DNA of 27,401 bases from JBBIKU01 sp037445245 (lineage in GTDB: Bacteria > Chloroflexota > Anaerolineae > Anaerolineales > Anaerolineaceae): contig JBBIKU010000011.1 in assembly GCA_037445245.1 (NCBI GenBank), forward strand, positions 1-27,401. Direction: 5' to 3'. Positions 8,505 through 15,819 of the stretch are shown one piece after another. A program made the position numbers and the translations under genes. Positions within the stretch are counted from its first letter, which is position 1, and each line of letters starts with the position of its first letter. The notes under the pieces were generated by a model. The model had not been told where the DNA came from. It saw only the letters and a list, made by a program, of their open reading frames with translations, and searched no databases.

Positions 8505-9338
8505 TCAGCCCTTGCTCACCTGCACCTGGGGGCGGGGAGCTTTGGAGAGGGGTTGTTCGACGAGCTGGCGATCGCTTTCCGCCAGCATCAATGCCTGACG
8601 CACGGTGAATACGATGTAGACCCCGAAGAAGAGAAGGCTGAAGAACACGCACACCAGGTCGTAGATGGTAAAAGCTTTCCCGAAAATATTGACCACCGGT
8701 CTTCCGACGAAAAAGACAGCGGCATTGGTGAGAATCGCCACCAGGCGGATTTCGGTCGGTCCCAGGTGCAGGTAAGACAGGCGAAAAGTGCCCGCAATGT
8801 AGGTGGTGAGGAAAATGTGCACCGAAAGCAGCAGATAGCCGATCAAAGCGATGGCGGCGATCTCGAAACGCAGGTAGGGTGAAAGGCCCAATCCCATGAA
8901 AATTAGCACCTGACTGATCGAATCCGCACTGTGATCGACGAAGTAGCCGTATTTGGGGCGTTCCTTCTTGCGGTAGCGCGCCACGGTACCGTCCAGGCTG
9001 TCGCCGAACCAGTTGAGCACGAAGCCAAAACTCGCCAGCCACAGAAAGCGACTGTCCTGGGTGGTCAACCAGTAGCTGATAAAGATCAGCACGGACGCCA
9101 ACAGCCCCAGCCCGGTCAGGTGATCGGGGGTGATCCCTGCCGGTATGCGCGGCGCCAGCCAGTTTAACGCCTGCTTTTCTACGCCGCCCAGAATGGTTTC
9201 GTTGACCCGCTGGTGCGTTCTGGGCTTCTTTTGCTTACCCTCGGTTTGGCGGCGGCGAAGCGAGGGCAGCCTCTTAAAAAATGATTTTCGGATGGGTTGG
9301 CTATCGGGTTGGATGTTCTTTTTATGATTTTTTTTCAT
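8505..9338 (-). CDS. CDP-alcohol phosphatidyltransferase family membrane protein
   Basis: Integral membrane enzymes of this family move a phosphatidyl group from CDP-diacylglycerol to an alcohol such as glycerol phosphate, inositol phosphate or serine. The 277-residue protein has a strongly basic N-terminus (1-45), several hydrophobic segments, and the full family motif: D113-x2-D116-G117-x2-A120-R121-x9-G131-x3-D135-x3-D139. The alcohol acceptor cannot be read from the sequence. The start at 9338 (MKKNHKKN) is preferred because it clears the end of the upstream gene; AGGAG lies only 2 bases away, so the start is less sure than the family. It directly follows an LpxL/PatA-like acyltransferase gene, so the two may build the same lipid. 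Confidence 0.9.
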   Translation of the reverse strand: MKKNHKKNIQPDSQPIRKSFFKRLPSLRRRQTEGKQKKPRTHQRVNETILGGVEKQALNWLAPRIPAGITPDHLTGLGLLASVLIFISYWLTTQDSRFLWLASFGFVLNWFGDSLDGTVARYRKKERPKYGYFVDHSADSISQVLIFMGLGLSPYLRFEIAAIALIGYLLLSVHIFLTTYIAGTFRLSYLHLGPTEIRLVAILTNAAVFFVGRPVVNIFGKAFTIYDLVCVFFSLLFFGVYIVFTVRQALMLAESDRQLVEQPLSKAPRPQVQVSKG

Positions 9339-9403
9339 AGCTCCTCGGCGGATTGTGGTTTTTGCTGCCAGGGGGTCGGCTTTCCCTGGCGCGGTCAGGG
9401 TAT

Positions 9404-10297
9404 TTAGGACAAAGCCTCCTGCCAGACCGGGTAAAACATTGCCCACTGCTCCGGAGCCAGCCGGATATACTCCGCCACCACCTCCAGCACGGCTTCGGCG
9501 TTGCGCATGATCTCGTTTTGCAGATCGGGATAAGGTTTCATCGCCACCGGTTCAGAAGCCCAGACCGAATAGCTGCCGTCAGGTTTGCGGCAGCCAGTGA
9601 GAATGGTGACCGGCAAACCGGTTTTGAGCGCCAGCCGAACGTATGCTACCGGCAGCGCCGCCGGTCGGTTGAAAAAGCGCGGTTTGTACTTCGAAGCCGG
9701 CAAGGGGCGGTCGACACCGGTGAGCACTGCCCCGCCCGCCTGCAAACGTTGGCTCGCCTGCTGCAGGGCGCTGATGGACATAGGGGTAATTTCCAGTCCC
9801 GAATATTTTCGCAGCAGGTTTTGCAGGCGGTAACCGCCCGGCGGCTGCGGATAGGAGAGAACCTGCATGCGCAAGCCGCGCAGCGCCGCCGCTCTGCCGA
9901 TCAGGTCAATATTGCTCAGGTGTGGGCAGACGAAGAGGATGCCCTGATCGCCGCGTTGTAATTGTTCCAGGCAGCGATCGAAGCTGGGACTGAAGCGAAC
10001 CAGCTTCTGGATCACTTTGGGTTTGCGATAATTGTGAAAATAATCATAGAGGTTGCGGGCGGCGCAGCGAAAAGTAGCCCGGCTGATGTCCTCCAATTCA
10101 TGCGGCGACAGGCGTCCGCCGCTGACTACCCACTGGTTGGCGCGCACCGCTCGCACCTGCGCCACCCGGCTGCGGCTGCCCAGCCCGTTGCCAACCGCCT
10201 CTGAAAAACGGACGCCAACGGCAGGCGGCATCACCTGCGCCAGAAACAGCGCCAGCCCGACGCTAAAACGACCGTTGAGGAACGTTTCCAGGTTCAT
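9404..10297 (-). CDS. Lysophospholipid/lipid A-type acyltransferase family protein (LpxL/PatA-like)
   Basis: A 297-residue membrane-associated acyltransferase of the LpxL/HtrB and mycobacterial PatA superfamily. The catalytic H-x4-D is HLSNID (H126, D131). A hydrophobic N-terminal segment (11-30) would place it at the membrane. The substrate-binding region includes GVDRPLPASKY, and the protein ends with PEQWAMFYPVWQE, the usual C-terminal element of this family. Chloroflexota are generally thought to lack LPS, so a glycolipid or phosphatidylinositol mannoside-like acceptor is more plausible than lipid A, but this is inference. It lies 21 bases below folP and upstream of a CDP-alcohol phosphatidyltransferase gene. 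No strong ribosome-binding site is visible at this ATG. Confidence 0.85.
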   Translation of the reverse strand: MNLETFLNGRFSVGLALFLAQVMPPAVGVRFSEAVGNGLGSRSRVAQVRAVRANQWVVSGGRLSPHELEDISRATFRCAARNLYDYFHNYRKPKVIQKLVRFSPSFDRCLEQLQRGDQGILFVCPHLSNIDLIGRAAALRGLRMQVLSYPQPPGGYRLQNLLRKYSGLEITPMSISALQQASQRLQAGGAVLTGVDRPLPASKYKPRFFNRPAALPVAYVRLALKTGLPVTILTGCRKPDGSYSVWASEPVAMKPYPDLQNEIMRNAEAVLEVVAEYIRLAPEQWAMFYPVWQEALS

Positions 10298-10318
10298 CGT
10301 TGCGAACCAGGCTTTCGT

Positions 10319-11203
10319 TTAAGGGTCTGGCGGATGCCGGCGGCGGATGATGGCGTCGGTCATGCGGGCGACCCGCGCCATTACCGCCACGTCGTGCACC
10401 CGCACGATATCGGCGCCGCGCACGATGCTGATTGCCACGGTTGCCGCCGTGCCTTCCAGTCGCTGGTCGGGGGGCAGATTAAGAGTGTAGCCGATGAACG
10501 ATTTGCGCGACGTGCCCAGCAGCAGCGGGTATCCCAACTGGCGCAGTTCGGGCAGACGGTCGATCAATTCCAGATTCTGCTCGACGGTCTTGCCGAAACC
10601 GATGCCGGGGTCGAGCACGATATTTTCATCCGCCACCCCGGCGGATTTCGCCAGCGCCACGCTTTCCAGCAACTCCGTTTTGACTTCCGCCAGCAGGTTT
10701 TGGTATTGCACACCCACGTAGCGCCCGCCCAGTCGCTGCTGCAAGTCGGCATGAGCGGGCTGGCTGCGATTGTGGGTCAGCACCAGCGTCGCCTGGTAGC
10801 GCGCCGCCACCTCCGCCAGGGTGGGATCGAGGCGCAGTCCCCACACATCGTTGACCCAACCGGCGCCGGCTTTCAGGGCGGCTTCTGCCACCGCCGCTTT
10901 GTAAGTGTCGATCGAGATCAAGACGTCCAGGTCTTCATCCGCCAGCGCTTCGGTCAGCGGCAGCACCCGCTGCATCTCTTCCTCGGCTGGCACAGCGGCG
11001 GCGCCGGGGCGAGTGGATTCGCCTCCGATATCCAGAATATCCGCCCCCTCGGCGGCAAAACGGCGCGCCTGCGCCAGGGCGGCTTCTAATCCGCCGCTGC
11101 CGTCCAGCAAGCCGTCGCCCGAAAAGCTATCCGGGGTGAGGTTGAGGATGCCCATCACATAAGTGCGGCTGCCCCATTGCAGCCGCCGTCGGTGCGTTTT
11201 CAA
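10319..11203 (-). CDS. folP: Dihydropteroate synthase
   Basis: Joins 6-hydroxymethyl-dihydropterin diphosphate to p-aminobenzoate in folate synthesis; this is the sulfonamide target. The 294-residue TIM-barrel protein shows both family signatures, MGILNLTPDSFSGDG (about 17-31) and GADILDIGGESTRPGA (about 53-68). It also has the later active-site elements SIDTYK, NDVWG, DPGIGFGKT, GTSRKSFIG and a C-terminal RVHDV. The start is a TTG at 11203 that overlaps the folK stop (TTGA), with GGAG 10 bases upstream. The next ATG lies inside the first signature, so TTG is the better choice. It is the next step after FolK in the pathway, and the two genes are translationally coupled. Confidence 0.95.
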   Translation of the reverse strand: MKTHRRRLQWGSRTYVMGILNLTPDSFSGDGLLDGSGGLEAALAQARRFAAEGADILDIGGESTRPGAAAVPAEEEMQRVLPLTEALADEDLDVLISIDTYKAAVAEAALKAGAGWVNDVWGLRLDPTLAEVAARYQATLVLTHNRSQPAHADLQQRLGGRYVGVQYQNLLAEVKTELLESVALAKSAGVADENIVLDPGIGFGKTVEQNLELIDRLPELRQLGYPLLLGTSRKSFIGYTLNLPPDQRLEGTAATVAISIVRGADIVRVHDVAVMARVARMTDAIIRRRHPPDP

Positions 11204-11676
11204 AGTGGTTTGACTCCGCTTTGATCCACATCTTGCAGCATTTGCGTCACGCTCCGTCTCAGCAGCGGGTGGACAAAGTCAGCCGCCAGCTCCGCCAGCG
11301 GAACGAGCACAAAGGCGCGCTCATGCAGGCGAGGATGGGGGATGACCAGCCCGGCTTCTTCCAGCACCCAGTCGGCGTAGAACAAAATGTCGATGTCGAT
11401 CAGCCGCGGTCCGTTGCGGAAGGTCGGCTGCCTTCCCATCTCCGTTTCGATGCGTTTGACCTCACCCAACAGTGAGAGCGGATCGAGACTGGTTTCGATT
11501 TCGACCACCTGGTTTAGAAAATTTGGCTGGTCGAGGAAACCCCACGGCTCGGTCTCGAATACTCTCGAAACACGCCGGACGATCACGATTTCCCACAGGG
11601 CGTGAATGGCTGCCTGCAGGTTGAAGCGGGGATCACCGAGGTTGCTTCCCAGTGCCAGGTAAGCTGTCTCTTGCAT
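11200..11676 (-). CDS. folK: 2-Amino-4-hydroxy-6-hydroxymethyldihydropteridine diphosphokinase (HPPK)
   Basis: Transfers diphosphate from ATP to 6-hydroxymethyl-dihydropterin, giving the FolP substrate. Its 158 residues are full length, with ALGSNLGD near the N-terminus, FETEPWGFLDQPNFLNQVVEI in the pterin-binding part, the signature GPRLIDIDIL with its Mg-binding aspartates, and PHPRLHERAFVLVPLAE. AGAGGGG lies 7 bases before the ATG at 11676. There is no neighbouring folB or folE, so the earlier folate steps must be encoded elsewhere. It lies 34 bases below the homoserine dehydrogenase gene. Confidence 0.95.
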   Translation of the reverse strand: MQETAYLALGSNLGDPRFNLQAAIHALWEIVIVRRVSRVFETEPWGFLDQPNFLNQVVEIETSLDPLSLLGEVKRIETEMGRQPTFRNGPRLIDIDILFYADWVLEEAGLVIPHPRLHERAFVLVPLAELAADFVHPLLRRSVTQMLQDVDQSGVKPL

Positions 11677-11710
11677 GCAAGAACCCCTCTGCTCAAATTT
11701 CGGTTCGGGA

Positions 11711-12742
11711 TCAACGCTCGCGCAGGGCGTTGATCATGTCTGCCAGCAGCCCGTAGGCGGTTGTGTCCGGTCCGGGATTGCTCTCGACGATTCCCAAGCC
11801 GGGCAGCACGTCGCTTTCGAACTGCACGTAGGAACTGGTGCCGCTGATGCTGTACAGCGGCGAGGCGGGAGTAACCCGCTCGGGCGCCACCCGGCAGACA
11901 ACCGCATTGCCATGGCGCTGGGCGGTGCACACCAGCTTCCAGCGTTCACCGGCTGCGTTTGCTTCGGCGATCATCTGCGGCGTTATGCCGCGGATGCCCT
12001 CCCGCTCGACCTGCTGCGGGGTGAGGGGGATGCCCATCAACACCGTCACCAGCGCCGCCACCTTGATGGCAGCGTCCCAGCCGTCGATGTCAGCGCTGGG
12101 GTCGGTCTCGGCGATGCCGATGGATTGGGCATAGGCAACCGCCTGGTCGAAATCGTCGCCCTCTTCCATGCGTTCCAGCAGCAGGTTGGTGCACGAGTTG
12201 AGGATGCCGCGAAAACCGATCAGGGTTGCCGCCGGCAGGGCGGAGCGGAAAAGGGAAAAGATCGGGGCGCCGTCCATCACCGTTGATTCGAACATGAAGC
12301 GCCTACCCTGCGCCAGCGCCAGTTCGGTCAACTGGCGGTAACCGTGCACCACCGGACCCTTGTTTGCGGTAACGACGTGCATGCCTTCTTTGAGGGCTGT
12401 GCATAAGTGATCGATCGCCGGTTGACCGGTGTGGTGGTTGACGGGGGTGTTTTCGAACAACACATCCGCCGGGCAGACCTGGATGAAATCGAACACCGAA
12501 GGCGGTGGTGAGCAGACTGAGAGGCTATCGAGTGACTCACCCGCCTCCACCAGCGCCAGAATAAGCTCTATATCCAAGCCGTTGAGGTTGATCGCCATGC
12601 CATGGCGGGCGGTGGCGATGCCGGTGATCTTGAAGCGCAGGTCGTAATCGCTTTCGAGTAGGGCGCGCTTGCGCTGCAACAAACGGGCAAATGCCTTACC
12701 CACATTGCCAAATCCAACCAGTGCCAGGGATACTTCTTTCAT
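11711..12742 (-). CDS. hom: Homoserine dehydrogenase (short form, no ACT domain)
   Basis: NAD(P)-dependent reduction of aspartate semialdehyde to homoserine, on the path to threonine and methionine. The 343-residue protein begins with the nucleotide-binding motif GFGNVG and contains ENTPVNHHTGQPA, TANKGPV and the family signature ETDPSADIDGWDAAIK with the catalytic lysine. It lacks the C-terminal ACT domain used for threonine feedback in longer forms. The start at 12742 (MKEVSLALVG) has GGAGGAA just upstream. An open extension to 13021 overlaps the neighbouring gene and is out-of-frame translation of it. It is 28 bases below the kinase-like gene. Confidence 0.94.
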   Translation of the reverse strand: MKEVSLALVGFGNVGKAFARLLQRKRALLESDYDLRFKITGIATARHGMAINLNGLDIELILALVEAGESLDSLSVCSPPPSVFDFIQVCPADVLFENTPVNHHTGQPAIDHLCTALKEGMHVVTANKGPVVHGYRQLTELALAQGRRFMFESTVMDGAPIFSLFRSALPAATLIGFRGILNSCTNLLLERMEEGDDFDQAVAYAQSIGIAETDPSADIDGWDAAIKVAALVTVLMGIPLTPQQVEREGIRGITPQMIAEANAAGERWKLVCTAQRHGNAVVCRVAPERVTPASPLYSISGTSSYVQFESDVLPGLGIVESNPGPDTTAYGLLADMINALRER

Positions 12743-12770
12743 CGTTCCTCCATGATTCGCCGCCGCCGGG

Positions 12771-13505
12771 TCACACCGGCGGATAGGGATACGGACGGTG
12801 ATCGCTGCCCGGATAGGGGAAGCGGGCTTGCGAGAGCAGGCTGGCTGCTCGCCGGGCAAGGGCCGCGATTTCGTCCGCTTGCAACAGGCTGCCAAGCTCA
12901 TCGCGCAGGGTTGACTCGCTTTGCAGCGCCTTTTGCAGGCGGCGCACATCGTGCAGCAGGTCAGCCGGGATCGCTTCGCCGGCAAAGTCCCACACCACCG
13001 TGCGCAGCTTGGGTTCGACATGAAAACATACCCCGTGGTCGATCAACCACAGGTGATCCTGCGCATCGATCAGAATGTGCCCTCCTTTGCGGTCGGCATT
13101 GTTCACCAGCGCATCGAAAACAGCGACCGGTCGCAACCGCTGCCGGTCCTGCGGTGTGAAGCGGAAATAATGGTACTCCGGATTATGGTCGATGAACGCT
13201 TGCAGTGATCCGGCGCCCAAAGGCATTTTTCGCCGGCGAAACACGGTCGGCGGCACGAGTTGCCAGCCGAGCGCCTCACTTACCAGGTAAGCTGCAACCT
13301 CGCGGCGGGTCAGGCTGCCAGGGGGGAAATCCCACAGGGCGCGTTCACCGCGGCGGGGTTTGTAAACCGCTTCCACCGTCAGCGCTTTACCCTCCACCCG
13401 GCATAAAAAAGTGTAGTTGGAGCTGTTCAGGAACTGTCCTTGCAGGCTGATCTTGCCCTGCTGCAATGCTGCCAGGATGGAGCTTTCATCTCGAAGTGTT
13501 GGCAT
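12771..13505 (-). CDS. SCO1664-family PI3/4-kinase-like protein
   Basis: A 244-residue protein that I recognise as the SCO1664 family (TIGR03843), with distant similarity to phosphatidylinositol 3-/4-kinase catalytic domains. The kinase-like core is visible: VYKPRRGE with the presumed ATP-binding lysine K49, a catalytic-loop-like NNADRKGGHIL (D138) and LIDHG (D156) in the DFG position. The substrate is unknown and could be a protein, lipid or small molecule. ATG at 13505 is preferred over the TTG one codon earlier; GGAG lies 11 bases upstream. It follows the DUF3090 gene after 44 bases, an arrangement I recall from actinobacterial genomes. The third partner seen there, a phosphomutase-like protein, is not in this window. 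The family assignment rests on memory of its motifs. Confidence 0.8.
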   Translation of the reverse strand: MPTLRDESSILAALQQGKISLQGQFLNSSNYTFLCRVEGKALTVEAVYKPRRGERALWDFPPGSLTRREVAAYLVSEALGWQLVPPTVFRRRKMPLGAGSLQAFIDHNPEYHYFRFTPQDRQRLRPVAVFDALVNNADRKGGHILIDAQDHLWLIDHGVCFHVEPKLRTVVWDFAGEAIPADLLHDVRRLQKALQSESTLRDELGSLLQADEIAALARRAASLLSQARFPYPGSDHRPYPYPPV

Positions 13506-13549
13506 CAAATGCCGCTCCGATCGCTCACCGCTATCTCACCGGTAACCGA

Positions 13550-14077
13550 TCAGTGCTTGTGACCGTTCTTTTTAGGGCAGAAATGCCCTTTGGCATCCAT
13601 CGGCTGGGAACAATAGGGGCAGATCGGTCGCCCGCGCCCGGTGATCTCCAGTCCCCAGCGGCTCATGGCGCGTAATTGTGAGCGGGTGCACCAGAAGCGA
13701 ACCACGCGGAATTCTTCCGGCGGTCGATCATCGGTGCGAAGCTCGCGCGCCACCAGGATCATTCGATCGCGCTCCGATTCGTACGCCAGCCCCAGTTCGC
13801 CAACCCTGAACAGCGGATCGATCGGCGGCTGGATGTGCATTTTACTTTCATCATATTCGGCGGATGCTTCGGGTAATTCGGGGAAACGCTGATTGATCTC
13901 TTGTAGAAATTGCTCTACGCCGATGGCAAGGGTCTGTAATTGAATCTTTTCCACCAGCAGGGTCAGGGTACGGTTTTCCTGTGTGGCTTGAAGATAAAAA
14001 ACGCGTTGACCGGGTTTGCCAATCGCGTCGGAAGTGATGTGCAAGACCGGATCGAACTCAATTTCATTATCGGACAT
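13550..14077 (-). CDS. DUF3090 family protein with C-terminal zinc-ribbon-like motif
   Basis: A 175-residue protein of unknown function that I place in DUF3090 (TIGR03847), often found beside SCO1664-type genes. It shows FYLQATQENRTLTLLVEKIQLQTLA near 27-51, a central DPLFRVGELGLAYE, and RFWCTRSQLRAM. It ends in CPYCSQPMDAKGHFCPKKNGH, where C153, C156, C167 and H173 could hold zinc. The ATG at 14077 has AGGAGG 12 bases upstream. It is the first gene after a candidate extended -10 promoter, so it may head the transcription unit with the kinase-like gene, hom, folK and folP. It has no membrane segment or signal peptide. Confidence 0.8.
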   Translation of the reverse strand: MSDNEIEFDPVLHITSDAIGKPGQRVFYLQATQENRTLTLLVEKIQLQTLAIGVEQFLQEINQRFPELPEASAEYDESKMHIQPPIDPLFRVGELGLAYESERDRMILVARELRTDDRPPEEFRVVRFWCTRSQLRAMSRWGLEITGRGRPICPYCSQPMDAKGHFCPKKNGHKH

Positions 14078-14108
14078 GAGTCACACGATCCTCCTGGAAC
14101 GCAAACCA

Positions 14109-14117
14109 AGTATACCA
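14109..14117 (-). promoter_or_regulatory. Candidate extended -10 promoter before the DUF3090 gene
   Basis: On the minus strand the sequence TGGTATACT fits an extended -10 (TGnTATAAT-like). It lies 32 bases before the DUF3090 ATG, in the 44-base spacer after murI. No convincing -35 hexamer is present. Confidence 0.4.
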
Positions 14118-14121
14118 GACT

Positions 14122-14952
14122 TCAATTTTGAACCGGCTGACCATCCCTCCAGGTTGCCGGTTCGACCGGGTGATTGATGCCGATGAGCTGTGGTATCAAC
14201 CTGCTGAAGGTGGCGGGATCGCCGCTGGTGATCAAGCGCAATTGCCCCGCTTGATCTCCTCTCGCCATTGACCCCTCCGCCTCCAACAAATGGCGAGTCT
14301 GGCGGGCGATTGCCGGGGCGGGGTCGATGACCCGCACCCGTTCGCCGGCGATCTGTTGTATGGTCGGGATCACGAAGGGATAATGGGTGCAGCCGAGAAC
14401 GACGGTGTCGATTCCTGCCCCCAGCATCGGCTTCAGTGCCCGCTCCAGAATGGCGCGTGTCTCACGGGAGTCGAGAGCGCCGGCTTCGATGCGCTGCACC
14501 AAGCCGTCACAAGGGTCTTGCATGATCTTCACCCCGTGGGCAAAGCGCGCCACCACCGAAGCGTACAGCGCGCCTTGGAAGGTTGCCGGAGTTGCCAGCA
14601 CGCCGACTACACCGGAATGGGTTTGTTCGGAGGCTGGTTTGACCGCCGGTTCCATCCCAACAAAAGAGATGTGTGGAAAAGTCTGTCGCAGGCTGTGTAA
14701 CGCTGCCGCCGAAGCGGTGTTGCAGGCGACCACGATCAGCGCCGCCCCTTCCGCCAGCAGAAAGCGGGTAATGCCCTCAGCAAAGGCGCGTACCTCTTCC
14801 AGCGTCCGTTTGCCGTAGGGTACGTGCTCCTGGTCGGCGAAGTAGATCAGCGGCTGGGCCGGCAGTAGGCGGCGGATGGCGTCCAGCACCGAAAGCCCAC
14901 CCACCCCTGAGTCGAACACCCCCACCGGCGCACCTACCCTGGAACGGTTCAT
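14122..14952 (-). CDS. murI: Glutamate racemase
   Basis: Interconverts L- and D-glutamate to supply D-Glu for peptidoglycan. The 276-residue protein has FDSGVGGLSV at the N-terminus and the two catalytic cysteines in VVACNTASA (C77) and VLGCTHYPF (C188). DQEHVPYGKR and the C-terminal half complete a normal-length enzyme. The start at 14952 overlaps the stop of the amidotransferase gene (ATGA), with GGAGAG upstream. The open frame running on to 15207 is out-of-frame translation of that upstream gene. Coupling to a gamma-glutamyl-type hydrolase gene is unusual. Confidence 0.94.
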   Translation of the reverse strand: MNRSRVGAPVGVFDSGVGGLSVLDAIRRLLPAQPLIYFADQEHVPYGKRTLEEVRAFAEGITRFLLAEGAALIVVACNTASAAALHSLRQTFPHISFVGMEPAVKPASEQTHSGVVGVLATPATFQGALYASVVARFAHGVKIMQDPCDGLVQRIEAGALDSRETRAILERALKPMLGAGIDTVVLGCTHYPFVIPTIQQIAGERVRVIDPAPAIARQTRHLLEAEGSMARGDQAGQLRLITSGDPATFSRLIPQLIGINHPVEPATWRDGQPVQN

Positions 14953-15683
14953 TGCCGCTCTCCGGCGTTGCCTGCGGCTTGAACGAAAGCCTTGAAGAGC
15001 GCCTGCATGGCGGGTGCATCCGGCAGCCATTCGGGATGCCACTGAACGCCTACCGCAAAGGGATGCGACGGGAGTTCTATCGCTTCCACCAGCCCGTCGG
15101 GCGCCCAGGCACAGGCGACCAGCCCCGGCGCCAGTTGTTGGATGCCTTGATGATGCAGGCTGTTGACCGGCAGGGTGGTTTCCCCCAGGATGGAAGCCAG
15201 ACGGCATTGTGCCTCCACCCGCACCGGGTGCGCCAGATAGTCGCGCCGCACATCTGGAAAGTAATCGTGGCGCAAGGCGTTGGGATGCTGATCGGCGATG
15301 TGGGTGTAGAGCGTGCCGCCCTGGGCAACGTTTAGCACCTGCGCCCCGCGGCAGATGCCGAGCAGGCTCCAGCCGCTTTCAACCGCCAGGCGGGCAAGCT
15401 CTAGCTCCAGACGGTCGCGCTCGGGTTCGATGCCGTAGAGACGCGGGTGTGATTCGCCGTTGAAGTGTGCCGGGTCAAGATCTCCGCCACCGGAGAGCAG
15501 TAGCCCATCCAAGCGTTGGCGCAGATGCGCCCAGTCCGACTCCAGGACGGTGGACGGGATCAGCACCGGCATTCCGCCTGCCCGCACCACCGCCTGCACG
15601 TAGGCATGGCTGACGCCGGTGACGGGAATGTTGTGTTTCGCCCGCTCGCGGCTGGTGGTGATTCCAATGAGGGGTGGCTTCAT
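14949..15683 (-). CDS. Class I glutamine amidotransferase-like hydrolase (peptidase C26, PuuD-like)
   Basis: A 244-residue stand-alone glutaminase-fold hydrolase of the gamma-glutamyl-GABA hydrolase type. The triad is visible: nucleophile C111 in GICRG, H216 and E218 in QWHPE. Other family elements are SGGGDLDP near 64 and NSLHHQGI near 174. PuuD-like enzymes cleave gamma-glutamyl amides; the true substrate here is unknown. The start at 15683 has AGGAGG 12 bases upstream. It is the first gene of the long leftward run and is translationally coupled to murI, hinting at a role with glutamyl peptides or cell-wall glutamate, which is inference. Confidence 0.9.
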   Translation of the reverse strand: MKPPLIGITTSRERAKHNIPVTGVSHAYVQAVVRAGGMPVLIPSTVLESDWAHLRQRLDGLLLSGGGDLDPAHFNGESHPRLYGIEPERDRLELELARLAVESGWSLLGICRGAQVLNVAQGGTLYTHIADQHPNALRHDYFPDVRRDYLAHPVRVEAQCRLASILGETTLPVNSLHHQGIQQLAPGLVACAWAPDGLVEAIELPSHPFAVGVQWHPEWLPDAPAMQALFKAFVQAAGNAGERQ

Positions 15684-15715
15684 CTGAAAAGTTTGCCTCC
15701 TGATCAGCGGTGATG

Positions 15716-15744
15716 ATCTTACAATTTTAATCGTTTAATCACAA
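15716..15744 (-). promoter_or_regulatory. Candidate promoter for the amidotransferase-murI unit
   Basis: On the minus strand, TTGTGA (15739-15744) and TAAGAT (15716-15721) are separated by exactly 17 bases, each matching 4 of 6 consensus positions. The site lies 33 bases before the ATG at 15683, in the AT-rich divergent intergenic region. Confidence 0.42.
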
Positions 15745-15777
15745 AATGGACCAAAAGCGGCTTCCATTCAGATGGGA

Positions 15778-15783
15778 TATAAT
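15778..15783 (+). promoter_or_regulatory. Candidate -10 box (TATAAT) for the class V aminotransferase gene
   Basis: A perfect TATAAT lies 36 bases before the ATG at 15820. No good -35 is found at 16-18 bases, so use of this site may need an activator or may be weak. The opposite strand carries the promoter of the divergent gene. Confidence 0.4.
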
Positions 15784-15819
15784 AGCGCCAGCTATTCCCC
15801 CAACCACAGAGGCGCTTTC

